Origin: Burkholderiales bacterium Ga0077543
GTDB taxonomy: Bacteria; Pseudomonadota; Gammaproteobacteria; Burkholderiales; Burkholderiaceae_C
Reading direction: 5' to 3'
NCBI GenBank assembly: GCA_001464055.1
Contig: LNET01000051.1
Location: 1 to 51,001 of the forward strand
DNA: 51,001 nucleotides
Part shown: piece by piece, positions 42,509 through 51,001 of the stretch
How positions within the stretch are numbered: position 1 is the stretch's first letter
Layout: the number at the start of each line of letters is the position of its first letter
Notes under the pieces: generated by a model
Databases searched by the model: none
The model's input: the letters and a program-made list of their open reading frames with translations, nothing else
Told to the model about the DNA's origin: nothing
Position numbers and translations under genes: made by a program

Positions 42509-43708
42509 TCACCCAGGGTGGACGGGCTGGGCGCTTTCGGTGACGATGCCGGCCACGCAGGCGGCCACGGCCAGGCTGGCGGTGAGCCCGGGCGACTCGA
42601 TGCCGAACAGCTGCACCAGGCCAGCGCAGCCGTGGTGGGCCGGCCCGTCGATGCGGAAGTCGGCCGCGGGTTCGCCCGGGCCGCTGAGCTTGGGCCGGAT
42701 GCCGCTGTAGGCCGGGGTCATCGCACCGGCCGGCAGGCCTGGCCAGTAGCGCCGCACCTCGGCTTCGAAGGCGGCCTGGCGGCCGGCGTCGACGCTGTAG
42801 TCGAGTTCGGCCCCTGCGGCGTCGCTCTCGAGCCACTGCACGTCGGGCCCGAAGCGGGCCTGGCCCGCCAGGTCCAGCGTCAGGTGCACGCCCAGCCCGC
42901 CATCCACCGGGGTGGGGTAGATCAGTCGTGAGAACGGCGCCCGTCTGGCCAGCGCAAAGTAGTGGCCCTTGGCCAGATGCCGGCGCGGGATGGCCGCGGC
43001 CGGAAAGCCCTGCATCGCGGCGGCCACGGCCTGCGCGTCCAGGCCGGCGGCATTGATGATCCAGCGGCAGTGCAGGGCAAAAGGCGCGGCTGCGGCCGTG
43101 TCCACCTGTACCCGCCAGCCGCCAGCGTGCGGCGCGGCGTCGACCAGCCCGCCGTGGCAGGCCAGCAGCGCACCATGCGCCTCGGCGTCGGCCAGCAGCG
43201 CCGTCATCAGGCCATGGCTGTCGACGATGCCGCTGGCAGGCGAGTGCAGCGCCGCGGTGCAGGCCAGTTCGGGTTCGAGGGCGCGGGCCTGCGCACCGGT
43301 CAGCAGTGCCAGGTCTTCGACACCGTTGGCGCGGCCCCGTTCGAGAAGTAGCGCCAGGTGGTCTTCCTCGCTGCTGCGCGTGGACACCACCAGCTTGCCG
43401 CAGCGCCTGTGCGCCACGTGGTGGCGCGCGCAGAAGTCGTAGAGCATGGCTCGCCCCTGTACGCACAGCCTGGCTTTGAGGCTGTCGGCGCTGCCATGCA
43501 GCCCGGCATGGACGACCTCGCTGTTGCGCGAAGACACACCTGCGCCGAAGCGCGCCTGGCGTTCGAGAATGACCACTTCCAGCCCGGCCAGCGCGAGCGC
43601 CCGCGCACAGGCCAGCCCGACGACACCGGCGCCGACGACGACGACCTCAGTGTGGTCCAAGCCTGCCAACCCGCTGCTGCCATGGTCCGGCCTGCGCCGG
43701 GCCGTCAA
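42509..43708 (-). CDS. FAD-dependent oxidoreductase (L-2-hydroxyglutarate oxidase-like)
   Basis: 399 residues. The FAD-binding GAGVVG is at 26-31, followed by [25 protein letters not shown], whose serine-rich [11 protein letters not shown] matches the LhgO/L2HGDH subgroup of the DAO family. C-terminal [20 protein letters not shown] and [16 protein letters not shown] complete the fold. L-2-hydroxyglutarate is the likely substrate, but related hydroxy acid or amino acid oxidases cannot be excluded. Upstream 43709-43833 holds nothing clear. Confidence 0.85.
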   Translation of the reverse strand: MTARRRPDHGSSGLAGLDHTEVVVVGAGVVGLACARALALAGLEVVILERQARFGAGVSSRNSEVVHAGLHGSADSLKARLCVQGRAMLYDFCARHHVAHRRCGKLVVSTRSSEEDHLALLLERGRANGVEDLALLTGAQARALEPELACTAALHSPASGIVDSHGLMTALLADAEAHGALLACHGGLVDAAPHAGGWRVQVDTAAAAPFALHCRWIINAAGLDAQAVAAAMQGFPAAAIPRRHLAKGHYFALARRAPFSRLIYPTPVDGGLGVHLTLDLAGQARFGPDVQWLESDAAGAELDYSVDAGRQAAFEAEVRRYWPGLPAGAMTPAYSGIRPKLSGPGEPAADFRIDGPAHHGCAGLVQLFGIESPGLTASLAVAACVAGIVTESAQPVHPG

Positions 43709-43833
43709 CGCCTTGTCGCTTCAACTTCGCTCCTGCATCGGGCGCCGTGTGTAGGGCGGCCGCCCTGATGGCCGCGGGCACAACTCTATGCGCATTCGGT
43801 CCCGGTGCAGGCGCCACCGGCGCGCCAGCCGCG

Positions 43834-44110
43834 CTACTCCAGCCAGTCGGTCAGTTCGTCGCCGGTGAAATGGTCGCTCCTGAAGCGCTGCACGCCGACC
43901 AGTTCGGTGGCCAGCGAGTCGTTCGGCAGGCGGATGATGTCTTCGCGCCAGGGCCGGGGCGTCGATACTGGCTTCGAGCGGCAGGTCCCTCTGAGCCGGG
44001 ACGACGTTGCCCAGCTCGCCCTGCGACAGCAGGGCCGGTACGCTGTCGACCCGGGCGGCGGAGAAGTCGTCGATCTTGTCGCGGAAGCGCTTGGAACTCC
44101 GCGGGATGCC
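43834..44110 (-). pseudogene. Decayed gene of unknown family, frameshifted and without a start
   Basis: In a 448-nt gap, the minus strand has two adjoining stretches with strong coding bias in different frames. The first (about 44110-43965) reads FRDKIDDFSAARVDSVPALL and continues to DLPLEASIDAP. The second (about 43960 to the TAG at 43834) reads RPWREDIIRLPNDSLATELV and ends DELTDWLE. A single-base shift near 43940-43975 would join them. No start codon precedes the first. I do not recognise the protein. It lies directly after the OmpA/DUF4398 gene. Confidence 0.5.
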
Positions 44111-44156
44111 GGGCCTCTTGCCGGGCCCGGGTCGGTCGTGAACGGGTGAACAGGGG

Positions 44157-45110
44157 TCAGCGACGTGGCCTGACCGGCTGGTCGTTTTCGGCGATATAGA
44201 CCTCGACGCGGCGATTCAGCGCGCGGTTGGTGTCGGTGTTGTTGTCGGCAATCGGGTAGTCCTTGCCGTAGCCCACGGTCGTCACGCGGTCGGCTGGCAC
44301 GCCCATGCGCAGCAGGCCATTGGCGACGGCCTGGGCGCGTCGCAGCGACAGGGTCTGGTTGACCTGTGCCGACCCGATGCTGTCGGTGTGCCCTTCGATC
44401 AGGATACGGCGTGCCGGGTTCTTCTGCAGGAATTCGGCCAGCTTGCGCAGGGCGTTCTCGGCGCCGGGCTTGACGTCGGCGCGGCCGAATTCGAAGAGAA
44501 CGTCGCCAAGGGTCACGAGCATGCCGCGCTCGGTCTGCTGGGCCTGAAGTTCGGCCAGCTGCTGCTGGAGTTCAGCGGTCTGCTGCCGGGCCGTGGCTGC
44601 TGTGGCCTGGGCCACCACAGCCTGGGCTTCGGCGCCGGTGGCACGTTGTTCTGCCGAAGCGGTCTGCTGACGCGCGGCCTGGGCCTGGGCCGTGGCGACG
44701 CTGGCCTGGTCCTTCGCCATGTTGGCCTGGGCCAATGCGCGCTGGGCTTCGGCGGTGCGGATGTCGGCCCGTGCACGTTCACGTTCGACATCGGCGCTGG
44801 CGATCGCCGCGTCATTGGTTTTCGCCTGGGCGATGGCCATGGCCGTCTTGGCCTGGAGACTGGCGATGGTGGCGGTGCTCGCCACGTCGACCATCTCTTC
44901 GCCATCGGTCAAAAGCCTGTTGGCGCGGTTGAGCGAATCGGTGGCCCTCTTCAGCTCCAGCGGCGCCAGTGACAGCACGGCAGCGTCGAGTTCGGCGCTG
45001 CGAACGGCGCTGCGCGCTTCCACCAGTTCCTGTGGCGGAGCCTGGGTGGTGGCGCAAGCGCCGAGCAACAAGCTGGCCAGCACGGCGCCAGCGATCAGGG
45101 TACGGTTCAT
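44157..45110 (-). CDS. Lipoprotein with DUF4398, coiled coil and OmpA domain
   Basis: 317 residues. The lipobox LLLGAC has Cys19. A DUF4398-like helical region (about 26-75) and a long Ala/Gln-rich coiled coil (about 75-205, QAQAARQQTASAEQRA) precede an OmpA-like domain (LGDVLFEFGRADVKPG, IEGHTDSIGSAQVNQTLSLRRAQAV). It should be tethered to the outer membrane and bind peptidoglycan. It follows the other DUF4398 lipoprotein gene by 72 nt, and the pair probably act together. Confidence 0.9.
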   Translation of the reverse strand: MNRTLIAGAVLASLLLGACATTQAPPQELVEARSAVRSAELDAAVLSLAPLELKRATDSLNRANRLLTDGEEMVDVASTATIASLQAKTAMAIAQAKTNDAAIASADVERERARADIRTAEAQRALAQANMAKDQASVATAQAQAARQQTASAEQRATGAEAQAVVAQATAATARQQTAELQQQLAELQAQQTERGMLVTLGDVLFEFGRADVKPGAENALRKLAEFLQKNPARRILIEGHTDSIGSAQVNQTLSLRRAQAVANGLLRMGVPADRVTTVGYGKDYPIADNNTDTNRALNRRVEVYIAENDQPVRPRR

Positions 45111-45182
45111 GGTGTTCTCTTTCTGAAGGAAATTCGGTTCGAGGCGCAGCCTGCGGGTCATCGCGGGCGCGCACGGTGCAGG

Positions 45183-45590
45183 TCACATGGGCTTGCGGTT
45201 CATCTCTTCACGCAGCATGCGGATACCGTCGCGCACCTCGTTCAGCGCCCGACCCGAGCGCAGGCTGCGTGAACGCGCTTCGGCCAGCGTGGCTTCGGCT
45301 TCGGCTTCTTCCGCCAGGCGCTTGGCCAGGGGGTAGTCCTTTGCCGCGAAAGCCGTATTCGCGCGGTTCAGCTTGTCGCGTGCCGCGGACATTTCGATGG
45401 GCGCTTCGGCGGCTGCCGGGCCGGTGGCGCGTTCGACGGCAGCGCGGGCCACCGCCATCTGCGCTGTCGGAGGGGGCACGCTGGCGCAGGCCGAGAGCAC
45501 GGCAAGGCTGGCCGTTGCGAGCATGAGGCCCATGCCCGATGGGCGAAAGGCAAGGCGCTGAGACAGGCGGGTCCGGTCGGTCGTGTTCAT
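45183..45590 (-). CDS. DUF4398 lipoprotein
   Basis: 135 residues. The N-terminal segment ends in a lipobox-like VLSAC (Cys35), preceded by a hydrophobic stretch. The DUF4398 core follows: MAVARAAVERATGPAAAEAPIEMSAARDKLNRANTAFAAKDYPLAKRLAEEAEAEA is the region, with SAARDKLNRA diagnostic. The C-terminal helix ends in a Met/Arg-rich REEMNRKPM. Short companions like this commonly precede DUF4398-OmpA proteins. Gap 45591-45805 upstream is a divergent intergenic region with no clear promoter. Confidence 0.85.
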   Translation of the reverse strand: MNTTDRTRLSQRLAFRPSGMGLMLATASLAVLSACASVPPPTAQMAVARAAVERATGPAAAEAPIEMSAARDKLNRANTAFAAKDYPLAKRLAEEAEAEATLAEARSRSLRSGRALNEVRDGIRMLREEMNRKPM

Positions 45591-45805
45591 GGCGGGTCCG
45601 TTTCGAAGAGTTCTGGATGTCGGCGTTGCCGGTTCGGGCAACACGTCGGTGGCATGCTGTGCCCTTGGCTTAAGTCTGGTGGGCGCCTGCGGCCTTGTCT
45701 CTCGGACGGATGCGCCTGGGCATGTGGGACATCGCCTACACCCGCTGTCGGCCGGCCTGGCGCGGCAAGGGCTAGAGTCCAGGGCATGCATCGAGCGATC
45801 AGCCC

Positions 45806-46498
45806 ATGAGCCGACTGTCCCGGGAATTCAGCCGGCTTTACCGGGTCGAGCCCGATGCCGCCGCAGGCACAGGCCGGGTGCGTGCGCTGGTGCTGGAGCT
45901 GGCTCGCCCTGCGCACTGGCTGCCCCTGGCGACGATCTGGCAGGGTGTGCAGGTCGATCTGGAGCTGCCCGCCCCGGCCATCGCGGTCAATGGCGTCGAC
46001 GGGCTGCAGCTCTGGTTCTCACTGGCACAGCCCGTGGACGCTGCGCTCGCCGACGCCTTCGTGCAGGCCCTGGGCCGCCGGTACCTGCCCGATCAGCCGC
46101 TGTCGTGCCTGGTGCGGGTGGCGCCGAGCATGCCTGGCCAGAACGTCGAAGGCGACCGTTGGTCGGCCTTTCTGGCGCCCGACCTGGTCACCCTGTTCGC
46201 AGAGACCCCCTGGCTCGACCTGCCGCCCAACAGCGAAGGCCAGGCCGAGCTGCTTGCGCCGCTGGCCAGCATCCAGCCAGCGCAGTGGCAGGCTGTCCTG
46301 GCGCAGTTGACAGCCGTTTCGACAGAAGCCCCCGAGCCCGCGCCGTCGCCACCCCAGGCCTCGCCGGCAGGCCTCCCGCACGGCGAGCAGGAGGCACGCC
46401 TGTTCCTGCTGTCGGTGGTGAACGACCCGGCTGCGCCCCTGGCCTTGCGCGTGGAAGCAGCCAAGGCGCTGGTTCAGGCGACCGCGATGTCCCGGTGA
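45806..46498 (+). CDS. Conserved-looking hypothetical protein
   Basis: 230 residues with the coding bias of the neighbourhood; no signal peptide or membrane segment. The first 150 residues look globular (LVLELARPAHWLPLATIWQGVQVDLELPAPA, FVQALGRRYLPDQPLSCLVRVAP). A Pro/Ala-rich linker (about 165-195) leads to a C-terminal helix rich in Ala and Val (LALRVEAAKALVQA). I do not recognise the family. It ends 1 nt before the convergent SulP gene. Confidence 0.65.
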   Translation: MSRLSREFSRLYRVEPDAAAGTGRVRALVLELARPAHWLPLATIWQGVQVDLELPAPAIAVNGVDGLQLWFSLAQPVDAALADAFVQALGRRYLPDQPLSCLVRVAPSMPGQNVEGDRWSAFLAPDLVTLFAETPWLDLPPNSEGQAELLAPLASIQPAQWQAVLAQLTAVSTEAPEPAPSPPQASPAGLPHGEQEARLFLLSVVNDPAAPLALRVEAAKALVQATAMSR

Positions 46499-46499
46499 A

Positions 46500-48677
46500 C
46501 TAGCTGGCCGCCGCCGACCAGGCGATGCTGGCAAGGCGCAGGCGCCGGGCCAGGTAGGACGCCAGGTTGCGGTACAGCCGGCTGCCCAGCGCCGGGTGCT
46601 CCTGCGCCAGCCCTTTCAGCGCTGAATCATCCAGCCGCAGCAGTTCGCTGTCGACGTCGGCCACCGCATCGGCCGTCCTGCCGCCGCCGTCGAGCAGCGC
46701 TGCTTCGCCGAACATCGTGCCGGGCGCCAGGCTGGCATAGCGCGGGCCCGTACCAATGCCGATGCTGGGTGCCTGAATGCGGATCGAGCCGCTGACGACG
46801 AGGTACACCGCGTCGGCTGCTTCGCCGTGGCGGAAGACGGTCTGGCCTGCAGCGACGTGACAGCGGTGCAGGCGGGAATGGACCAGCGCCAGCTCAGTGC
46901 TGTCCAGGCCTTCCAGCAGCGCGTTCACAGGTGCCGTGGCGGCCTCGGCTGCAAGACCTTGCGCCGTGGCCAGTGCGGGCTGCAGCAGGCGCTGTTCTGC
47001 GGCCTCGATGGCGTGGTCGGCATCCACGAACCACTCGATGCCGTCCCGCCCGGAATCTCCGAAAAGGCGCAGGCGCAAGCCCAGTGCCGTGTGGGACTGA
47101 ACGCCGGACAGCAGCAGGGCGATGCCGCGCACTTGCAGTGACGCCGTCAGGCGGGCCAGAGCCTGCGCGCCTGTCTCGTCGACCGCGCTGACCCGTCGCA
47201 GGTCGAGCACGAGCACTGTCTTGCTGGCGCCAAGCGTGTCACTCAGGGGGGCCAGCTGTTCGGCATTGCCAAAGAACAGGGGCCCTTCCAGTTCGAGCAC
47301 TTCGATGTGCTGGCGCAGTGGTGCCAGCATCAGTTCGCTGGGCGCAGGGTAGACGCGACGAGACGGGCGCTCGGCCGCGCTGCAGCGCGAACGCACCAGC
47401 GAGCGGCCCATCAGGCGCACGAAGTTCAGCACCGCCAGGCCGATGCCCAGCACGACCCCGAACAGCGGCCCTTTCCAGACCGTCGTCACCAGCACCCCGA
47501 GCACCACCGCCAGGCTCTGGGCCAGGGCCGCCGAGCGGTCACCCGCGAGCAGCTTGGCCAGCAGGCTGCGTGTCCACGGGTCGATCATCGCCCAGGCCAC
47601 GCTCAGCATCACCCCCGCCAGCACCGCCACGGGCAGCCAGTTCAGCAGCGGCGCGCCCACCACGAGCAGCAGCAGCGAAGTGGCCGCTGAGGCCAGCGCC
47701 GCGATCTTGCCGCGGCCGCCTGCCTGCGCGGTGGCCGCAGTTCGAGCGCGTGAAGCCCCCAGAGGCAGCGCGCCACAGACGCTGCCCACCAGATTGGCCA
47801 GGCCTATGGCTGCCAGTTCGCGGCGGGAATCGGTGCGGTGTTGACTGCGCTGGTCCATGTCCATGGCCACCAGCAGGGACTCCAGCGCCCCGACCACGGC
47901 CAGCGCGGCACCGGTGCCGACCAGGGTTGTCCAGTGCCGCTGCAAGAAAGTCTGCAGCGTCTGCGCAATCGCGCCGCCATCGCTCGACAGGGCAGACCAG
48001 ACCTGGGCGATGGGCAGGTCGAAGGTGATCGCGCCCACCGTCGGCCCCAGATTCAGCCCGGGCAGCCATTGCGCCGCGGCGCGGTGCACCAGCACGCCTG
48101 CCGCCAGCGCCAGCAGCGCCGCGGGCCAGCCTGGTCGACGTGCCAGTACGGCGCTCATCGTCAGTGCGGTCCCCAGGCCCAGCAGCAGGGCACCGGGTTG
48201 CAGGCGCGACATGGCGCCCCAGCCCTCGCGCGCCAGCGCCGTGATGTTCGACCCCAGCAGCGGCTGAAACTGCGCCAGCAGCACCAGCAGCGCGATGGCA
48301 TTGACGAAGCCCGCCAGCACCGGCTGCGGCACCTTGCGCACCAGTTCGGCCCAGCCCAGCCCCGCGATGAGCAGTTGGACAGCGCCCATCACGGCCACGG
48401 CGCAGGCCACGGCGGCCAGTGCACAGGCCAGTCGGGCCGGCATCGTGGCGGGCAGCGCAGGGTCCGTCAGCACGCCTGCCAGCAGCGCCGCGATCATCAC
48501 CGTGGTGATGGTGCTGGCCCCGCCGCAAGGCAGGCGCGACGCGGCTGCCAGCGCGTAGATCACGCCGCCCACCACACTGGTGGTGAACGCCGCCAGCGCA
48601 CCCAGGCGTGCGGCTTCGCTGCCCAGCGGCGAAAAGGCCAGGCCGCCCAGGCTGAGCAGCAGCGCCAGTGTGACCAC
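46500..48677 (-). CDS. SulP-family anion transporter fused to STAS and cyclic-nucleotide-binding domains
   Basis: 725 residues from the GTG at 48677. About ten to twelve membrane segments carry the SulP core (ALESLLVAMDMDQRSQHRTDSRRELAAIGLANLVG is the recognisable stretch). A STAS domain (about 425-530, LDLRRVSAVDETGAQALARL) and a cNMP-binding domain (about 590-720, AGQTVFRHGEAADAVYLVVSGSIRIQ, GTMFGEAALLDGGGR) follow. It may move bicarbonate, sulfate or another anion under nucleotide control. In-frame sequence upstream of the GTG (DWPRELAAGSVSG) still looks like SulP, so the true start is probably upstream (see findings). Confidence 0.85.
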   Translation of the reverse strand: MVTLALLLSLGGLAFSPLGSEAARLGALAAFTTSVVGGVIYALAAASRLPCGGASTITTVMIAALLAGVLTDPALPATMPARLACALAAVACAVAVMGAVQLLIAGLGWAELVRKVPQPVLAGFVNAIALLVLLAQFQPLLGSNITALAREGWGAMSRLQPGALLLGLGTALTMSAVLARRPGWPAALLALAAGVLVHRAAAQWLPGLNLGPTVGAITFDLPIAQVWSALSSDGGAIAQTLQTFLQRHWTTLVGTGAALAVVGALESLLVAMDMDQRSQHRTDSRRELAAIGLANLVGSVCGALPLGASRARTAATAQAGGRGKIAALASAATSLLLLVVGAPLLNWLPVAVLAGVMLSVAWAMIDPWTRSLLAKLLAGDRSAALAQSLAVVLGVLVTTVWKGPLFGVVLGIGLAVLNFVRLMGRSLVRSRCSAAERPSRRVYPAPSELMLAPLRQHIEVLELEGPLFFGNAEQLAPLSDTLGASKTVLVLDLRRVSAVDETGAQALARLTASLQVRGIALLLSGVQSHTALGLRLRLFGDSGRDGIEWFVDADHAIEAAEQRLLQPALATAQGLAAEAATAPVNALLEGLDSTELALVHSRLHRCHVAAGQTVFRHGEAADAVYLVVSGSIRIQAPSIGIGTGPRYASLAPGTMFGEAALLDGGGRTADAVADVDSELLRLDDSALKGLAQEHPALGSRLYRNLASYLARRLRLASIAWSAAAS

Positions 48678-49175
48678 CCCGGAGACACTGCCGGCCGCCA
48701 GCTCCCGCGGCCAGTCTCCAGGGTGCGACGGGTTGCGGTGAAAGATGTTGTTGGAAATGATGGGTCCGCGACGGCGTCGGGCAGTTCGGGTGGCCGGGGA
48801 CCTGCCGGGACTCGTTCCGCGTGCTCAGGGGCTTGCCAGACGATGGCGGCATGGCCAAAGGGTACAGCGCGCGTGGCGCGTGGGTCGGGCCCTTCGTGTG
48901 TGTCTGTTCAGGAAGCAGCGGCTGGGTCTGATGATCGTGCCGGGTCTGGAAACCGCAGGGCAGGTGATCGGGCCCGCTGAGGGCTTGGCCAACCAGGCCG
49001 TGCGCTCGGCGCCTGCCTGCGGGAAAACTGGCCCGAGGCTCGTGACCGGTGGCGTCGGGCTTCGCGTGCGCGAGCCCTCATGGTCGGTCGGCGTGTCTGG
49101 CGAAGCCGAAGGCAGGGACCCTCTGCGGGGCGGCCGACGAGGTCGCGGCAACAGACCCCACCATACCGGAGGTTC
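48678..49175. other. 498-nt gap between SulP and cspA
   Basis: The first part (to about 48825) probably includes the true N-terminus of SulP on the minus strand. Beyond this I see no convincing gene on either strand. A 9-bp hairpin with one bulge lies at 49057-49077 and has no T-tract. Confidence 0.4.
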
Positions 49176-49427
49176 CTAGCCCGAGGTCAGACTGTGTCGG
49201 CGTTCGGCCTGCGACGCGGCTTCATCAACGGGTCGAATGTTCTGTGCCAGGTCGCCCTTTGGGCCCTGGATCAGTTCATATTCCACCCGGCCGCCTTGCT
49301 TCAAGGTACGAAAGCCTTCCATCTGAACGGCCGAGAAGTGCGCAAAGACATCGGCGCCACCCCCTTCGGGCTCGATGAAGCCAAAGCCCTTGGCATCGTT
49401 AAACCACTTCACTACACCGACTGTCAT
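49176..49427 (-). CDS. CspA-family cold shock protein with C-terminal extension
   Basis: 83 residues. The OB-fold shows RNP1 KGFGFI and RNP2 DVFAHFSAV, the usual pattern in which the common valine before His is Ala. About 18 extra residues after the fold ([16 protein letters not shown]) exceed the standard length of about 67. It binds single-stranded RNA or DNA and destabilises structure. The leader is about 30 to 65 nt from the two candidate promoters, shorter than the long thermosensing leader of E. coli cspA. Confidence 0.93.
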   Translation of the reverse strand: MTVGVVKWFNDAKGFGFIEPEGGGADVFAHFSAVQMEGFRTLKQGGRVEYELIQGPKGDLAQNIRPVDEAASQAERRHSLTSG

Positions 49428-49458
49428 CGCACACCTCCGAACAGAATGCCCGTGCCAA

Positions 49459-49524
49459 ATTCTGGGCTTGCTGCCGCCAAAGTGTCAAGACGAATTTACA
49501 CTGCAACCTCAGGAAAGGTGTCAA
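49459..49524 (-). promoter_or_regulatory. Two tandem sigma-70-type promoters of cspA
   Basis: On the minus strand, TTGACA at 49519-49524 is followed after 18 nt by TGTAAA (49495-49500). A second TTGACA at 49483-49488 is followed after 18 nt by CAGAAT (49459-49464). Both -35 boxes are perfect; the -10 boxes match four of six. Confidence 0.55.
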
Positions 49525-49637
49525 CCAAAGCGGACACTCGTGGCGCCAGCCCTCTGACCCGGTGCCGCGATCGGCTGCCGAATTCACGCGGCAGCGGGCC
49601 TCGCAGCGCGAGGTCGAGCGCAAAGGTGTCATCTCGA

Positions 49638-49643
49638 TAGAAT
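49638..49643 (+). promoter_or_regulatory. Candidate -10 element of clpS
   Basis: TAGAAT (five of six to TATAAT) ends only 5 nt before the clpS ATG at 49649. Transcription would then begin at or next to the start codon. The -35 region is poor, so this rests on one hexamer and its position. Confidence 0.35.
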
Positions 49644-49648
49644 GGTTC

Positions 49649-50011
49649 ATGCCTGATGAACAGCCCCCGGCGCCGCCAGCGCCACCACCCTCGGTCAAGC
49701 CGCCCCGTGAAGGTGGCAACGGCGCCGTGGTGGCCGAGCGCAAAGTGGCGCGCACGAAACCCCCATCCCTGTATCAAGTGGTGCTGTTGAACGACGATTA
49801 CACCCCTATGGAGTTTGTCGTCATGGTTTTGCAGCAGTACTTTCAGCGTGATATCGACACGGCCACGCACATCATGCTGAAGATTCACCACGAGGGGCGC
49901 GGCGTCTGCGGCGTGTACCCGAAGGACGTCGCCGCGACGAAAGTCGAATTGGTGCTGACCGCCGCACGTCGCGACGGCCACCCCCTGCAATGCATTATGG
50001 AGGCCGCATGA
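49649..50011 (+). CDS. clpS: ATP-dependent Clp protease adaptor ClpS
   Basis: 120 residues. A Pro-rich N-terminal extension (about 1-38) precedes the core with [49 protein letters not shown], which contains the N-end-rule binding pocket. ClpS hands N-degron substrates to ClpA. No ribosome site precedes the ATG at 49649; an in-frame ATG at 49562 would add 29 residues outside the family. Its stop overlaps the clpA ATG (ATGA). Confidence 0.95.
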   Translation: MPDEQPPAPPAPPPSVKPPREGGNGAVVAERKVARTKPPSLYQVVLLNDDYTPMEFVVMVLQQYFQRDIDTATHIMLKIHHEGRGVCGVYPKDVAATKVELVLTAARRDGHPLQCIMEAA

Positions 50012-51001
50012 TCGCGCAAGAGCTTGAAGTCAGCCTGCACATGGCGTTTGTCGAGGCGCGCCAGCAGCGCCACGAGTTCATCACCGTCGAGCACTTGCTG
50101 ATGGCCTTGCTGGACAACCCCAGCGCCGCCGAAGTTCTGCGCGCCTGCGCAGCCAACATCGAGGACCTGCGCAAGAGCCTGGCCACCTTCATCAAGGAAA
50201 ACACGCCCACGGTGGGCGGCAGCGATGAGGTCGACACCCAGCCGACGCTGGGCTTCCAGCGCGTCATCCAGCGCGCCATCATGCACGTGCAGAGCACGGG
50301 CAACGGCAAGAAGGAAGTCACCGGCGCCAACGTGCTGGTGGCCATCTTTGGCGAGAAGGACAGCCACGCCGTCTATTACCTGCACCAGCAGGGCGTGACG
50401 CGGCTGGACGTGGTGAACTTCATCGCCCACGGCATCAAGAAGAGCGATCCGCCCGAGCCCGCCAAGGGTGCCGAAGGCAGCACCGGCAGCAGCGAAGGCG
50501 AAAAGGAAGACGGTGCCGCCGGTGACGGCAAGTCGCCTCTGGACCAGTTCACACAGAACCTGAATGCGCTGGCGCTGCAAGGCAAGATCGACCCGCTGAT
50601 CGGCCGCGAGCACGAAGGTGCTGTGCCGCCGCCGCAAGAACAACCCGCTGCTGGTGGGCGAAGCCGGTGTAGGCAAGACGGCCATCGCCGAAGGCCTGGC
50701 CTGGCGCATCACCGAGAAAGACGTTCCCGAAGTGCTGGCCGACGCCACCGTCTACAGCCTGGACATGGGCGCGCTGCTCGCCGGCACCAAGTACCGCGGC
50801 GACTTCGAACAACGCCTGAAGGGCGTGCTCAAGCAGCTGAAGGACCAGCCCGGTGCGATCCTCTTCATCGACGAGATACACACGCTCATCGGCGCCGGCG
50901 CGGCCAGCGGCGGCACGCTGGACGCTTCCAACCTGCTCAAGCCCGCGCTGAGCAGCGGCGCCATGAAGTGCATCGGCGCCACGACCTTCACCGAGTACCG
51001 C
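50008..51001 (+). pseudogene. clpA: clpA, 5' part, with a frameshifting deletion (3' end outside window)
   Basis: ATG overlaps the clpS stop. The N-terminal Clp repeat domain and the linker (Gly/Ser/Glu-rich, about 150-180) read normally to [11 protein letters not shown] at residue 203 (50614-50616). After this the ClpA sequence continues in another frame from 50618: [21 protein letters not shown], with Walker A, then [14 protein letters not shown] (Walker B), to the window end. Compared with the usual ClpA sequence, six codons reduce to one base, a net loss of 17 nt. Translated as it stands, the ATPase domain would be lost. This may be a real mutation or an assembly error. Confidence 0.85.

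Noticed and set aside
49057..49077. Hairpin downstream of cspA, tested as a terminator.
   Set aside because: No T-tract follows on either strand.
1..51001. Search for CRISPR arrays, IS elements, prophage or tRNA genes.
   Set aside because: No regularly spaced repeats, transposase-like genes, integrases or cloverleaf structures were seen by eye; a computed scan was not possible.

Overview
The window is about 51 kb of GC-rich DNA with strong G/C preference at third codon positions. Gene content and order (complete fliE plus fliF-to-fliR, fliD/S/T, tandem flagellins, Bug-type solute receptor, PlsY, ClpS-ClpA, several c-di-GMP proteins) point to a motile betaproteobacterium of the order Burkholderiales, in the Rubrivivax/Leptothrix/Ideonella/Roseateles range. 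That placement comes from gene families and was not computed. I see no tRNA, rRNA, CRISPR array, prophage or insertion sequence.

Layout. 1-5.5 kb: 3' end of a PhoH-family gene, then minus-strand plsY-ridA-glutaredoxin-like (start/stop overlaps), an MgtC/DUF4010 membrane protein, a beta-CASP metallo-beta-lactamase protein and a small NAD(P)-binding protein, plus the 3' scrap of a lost gene. 5.6-17.4 kb: the flagellar basal-body, switch and export cluster fliF-G-H-I-J-K-L-M-N-O-P-Q-R (minus), with fliE divergent. 17.5-26 kb: a tightly coupled operon fliS-fliT-ycgR-pilin-fimT-GGDEF/EAL, then fliD and two flagellin genes. 26-35.7 kb: a radical SAM protein, a chemoreceptor, an alpha/beta hydrolase and a 1245-residue GAF-PAS-GGDEF-EAL protein. 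35.8-49 kb: a small catabolic set (deacetylase, SnoaL-like, Bug receptor), a degenerate HD-GYP-like protein, a YgjP-like metalloprotein, OmpA/DUF4398 lipoproteins, a phosphodiesterase, an FAD oxidoreductase and a SulP-STAS-cNMP transporter. 49.2-51 kb: cspA, divergent clpS and the 5' part of clpA.

How it fits together. Sigma-28 (FliA)-type promoters can be read directly in front of fliS, fliD, one flagellin gene and the chemoreceptor, so the late flagellar regulon extends through 22-31 kb. The fliS operon is the most interesting unit: flagellar chaperones and a PilZ/YcgR brake are chained by ATGA overlaps to two type IV pilin-like proteins and a membrane c-di-GMP protein with a degenerate GGDRF and an intact EAL motif. 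A sigma-54-like promoter precedes the large GGDEF/EAL protein.

Oddities: a net 17-nt frameshifting deletion in clpA just before the first Walker A motif; a duplicated flagellin 3' end between fliC and fliD; a terminator that shares bases with the fliD promoter; a 32-bp perfect palindrome with a hexanucleotide repeat in fliK; a SulP gene whose recognisable N-terminus extends upstream of any usual start codon; a decayed gene near 44 kb; and a possibly leaderless clpS.
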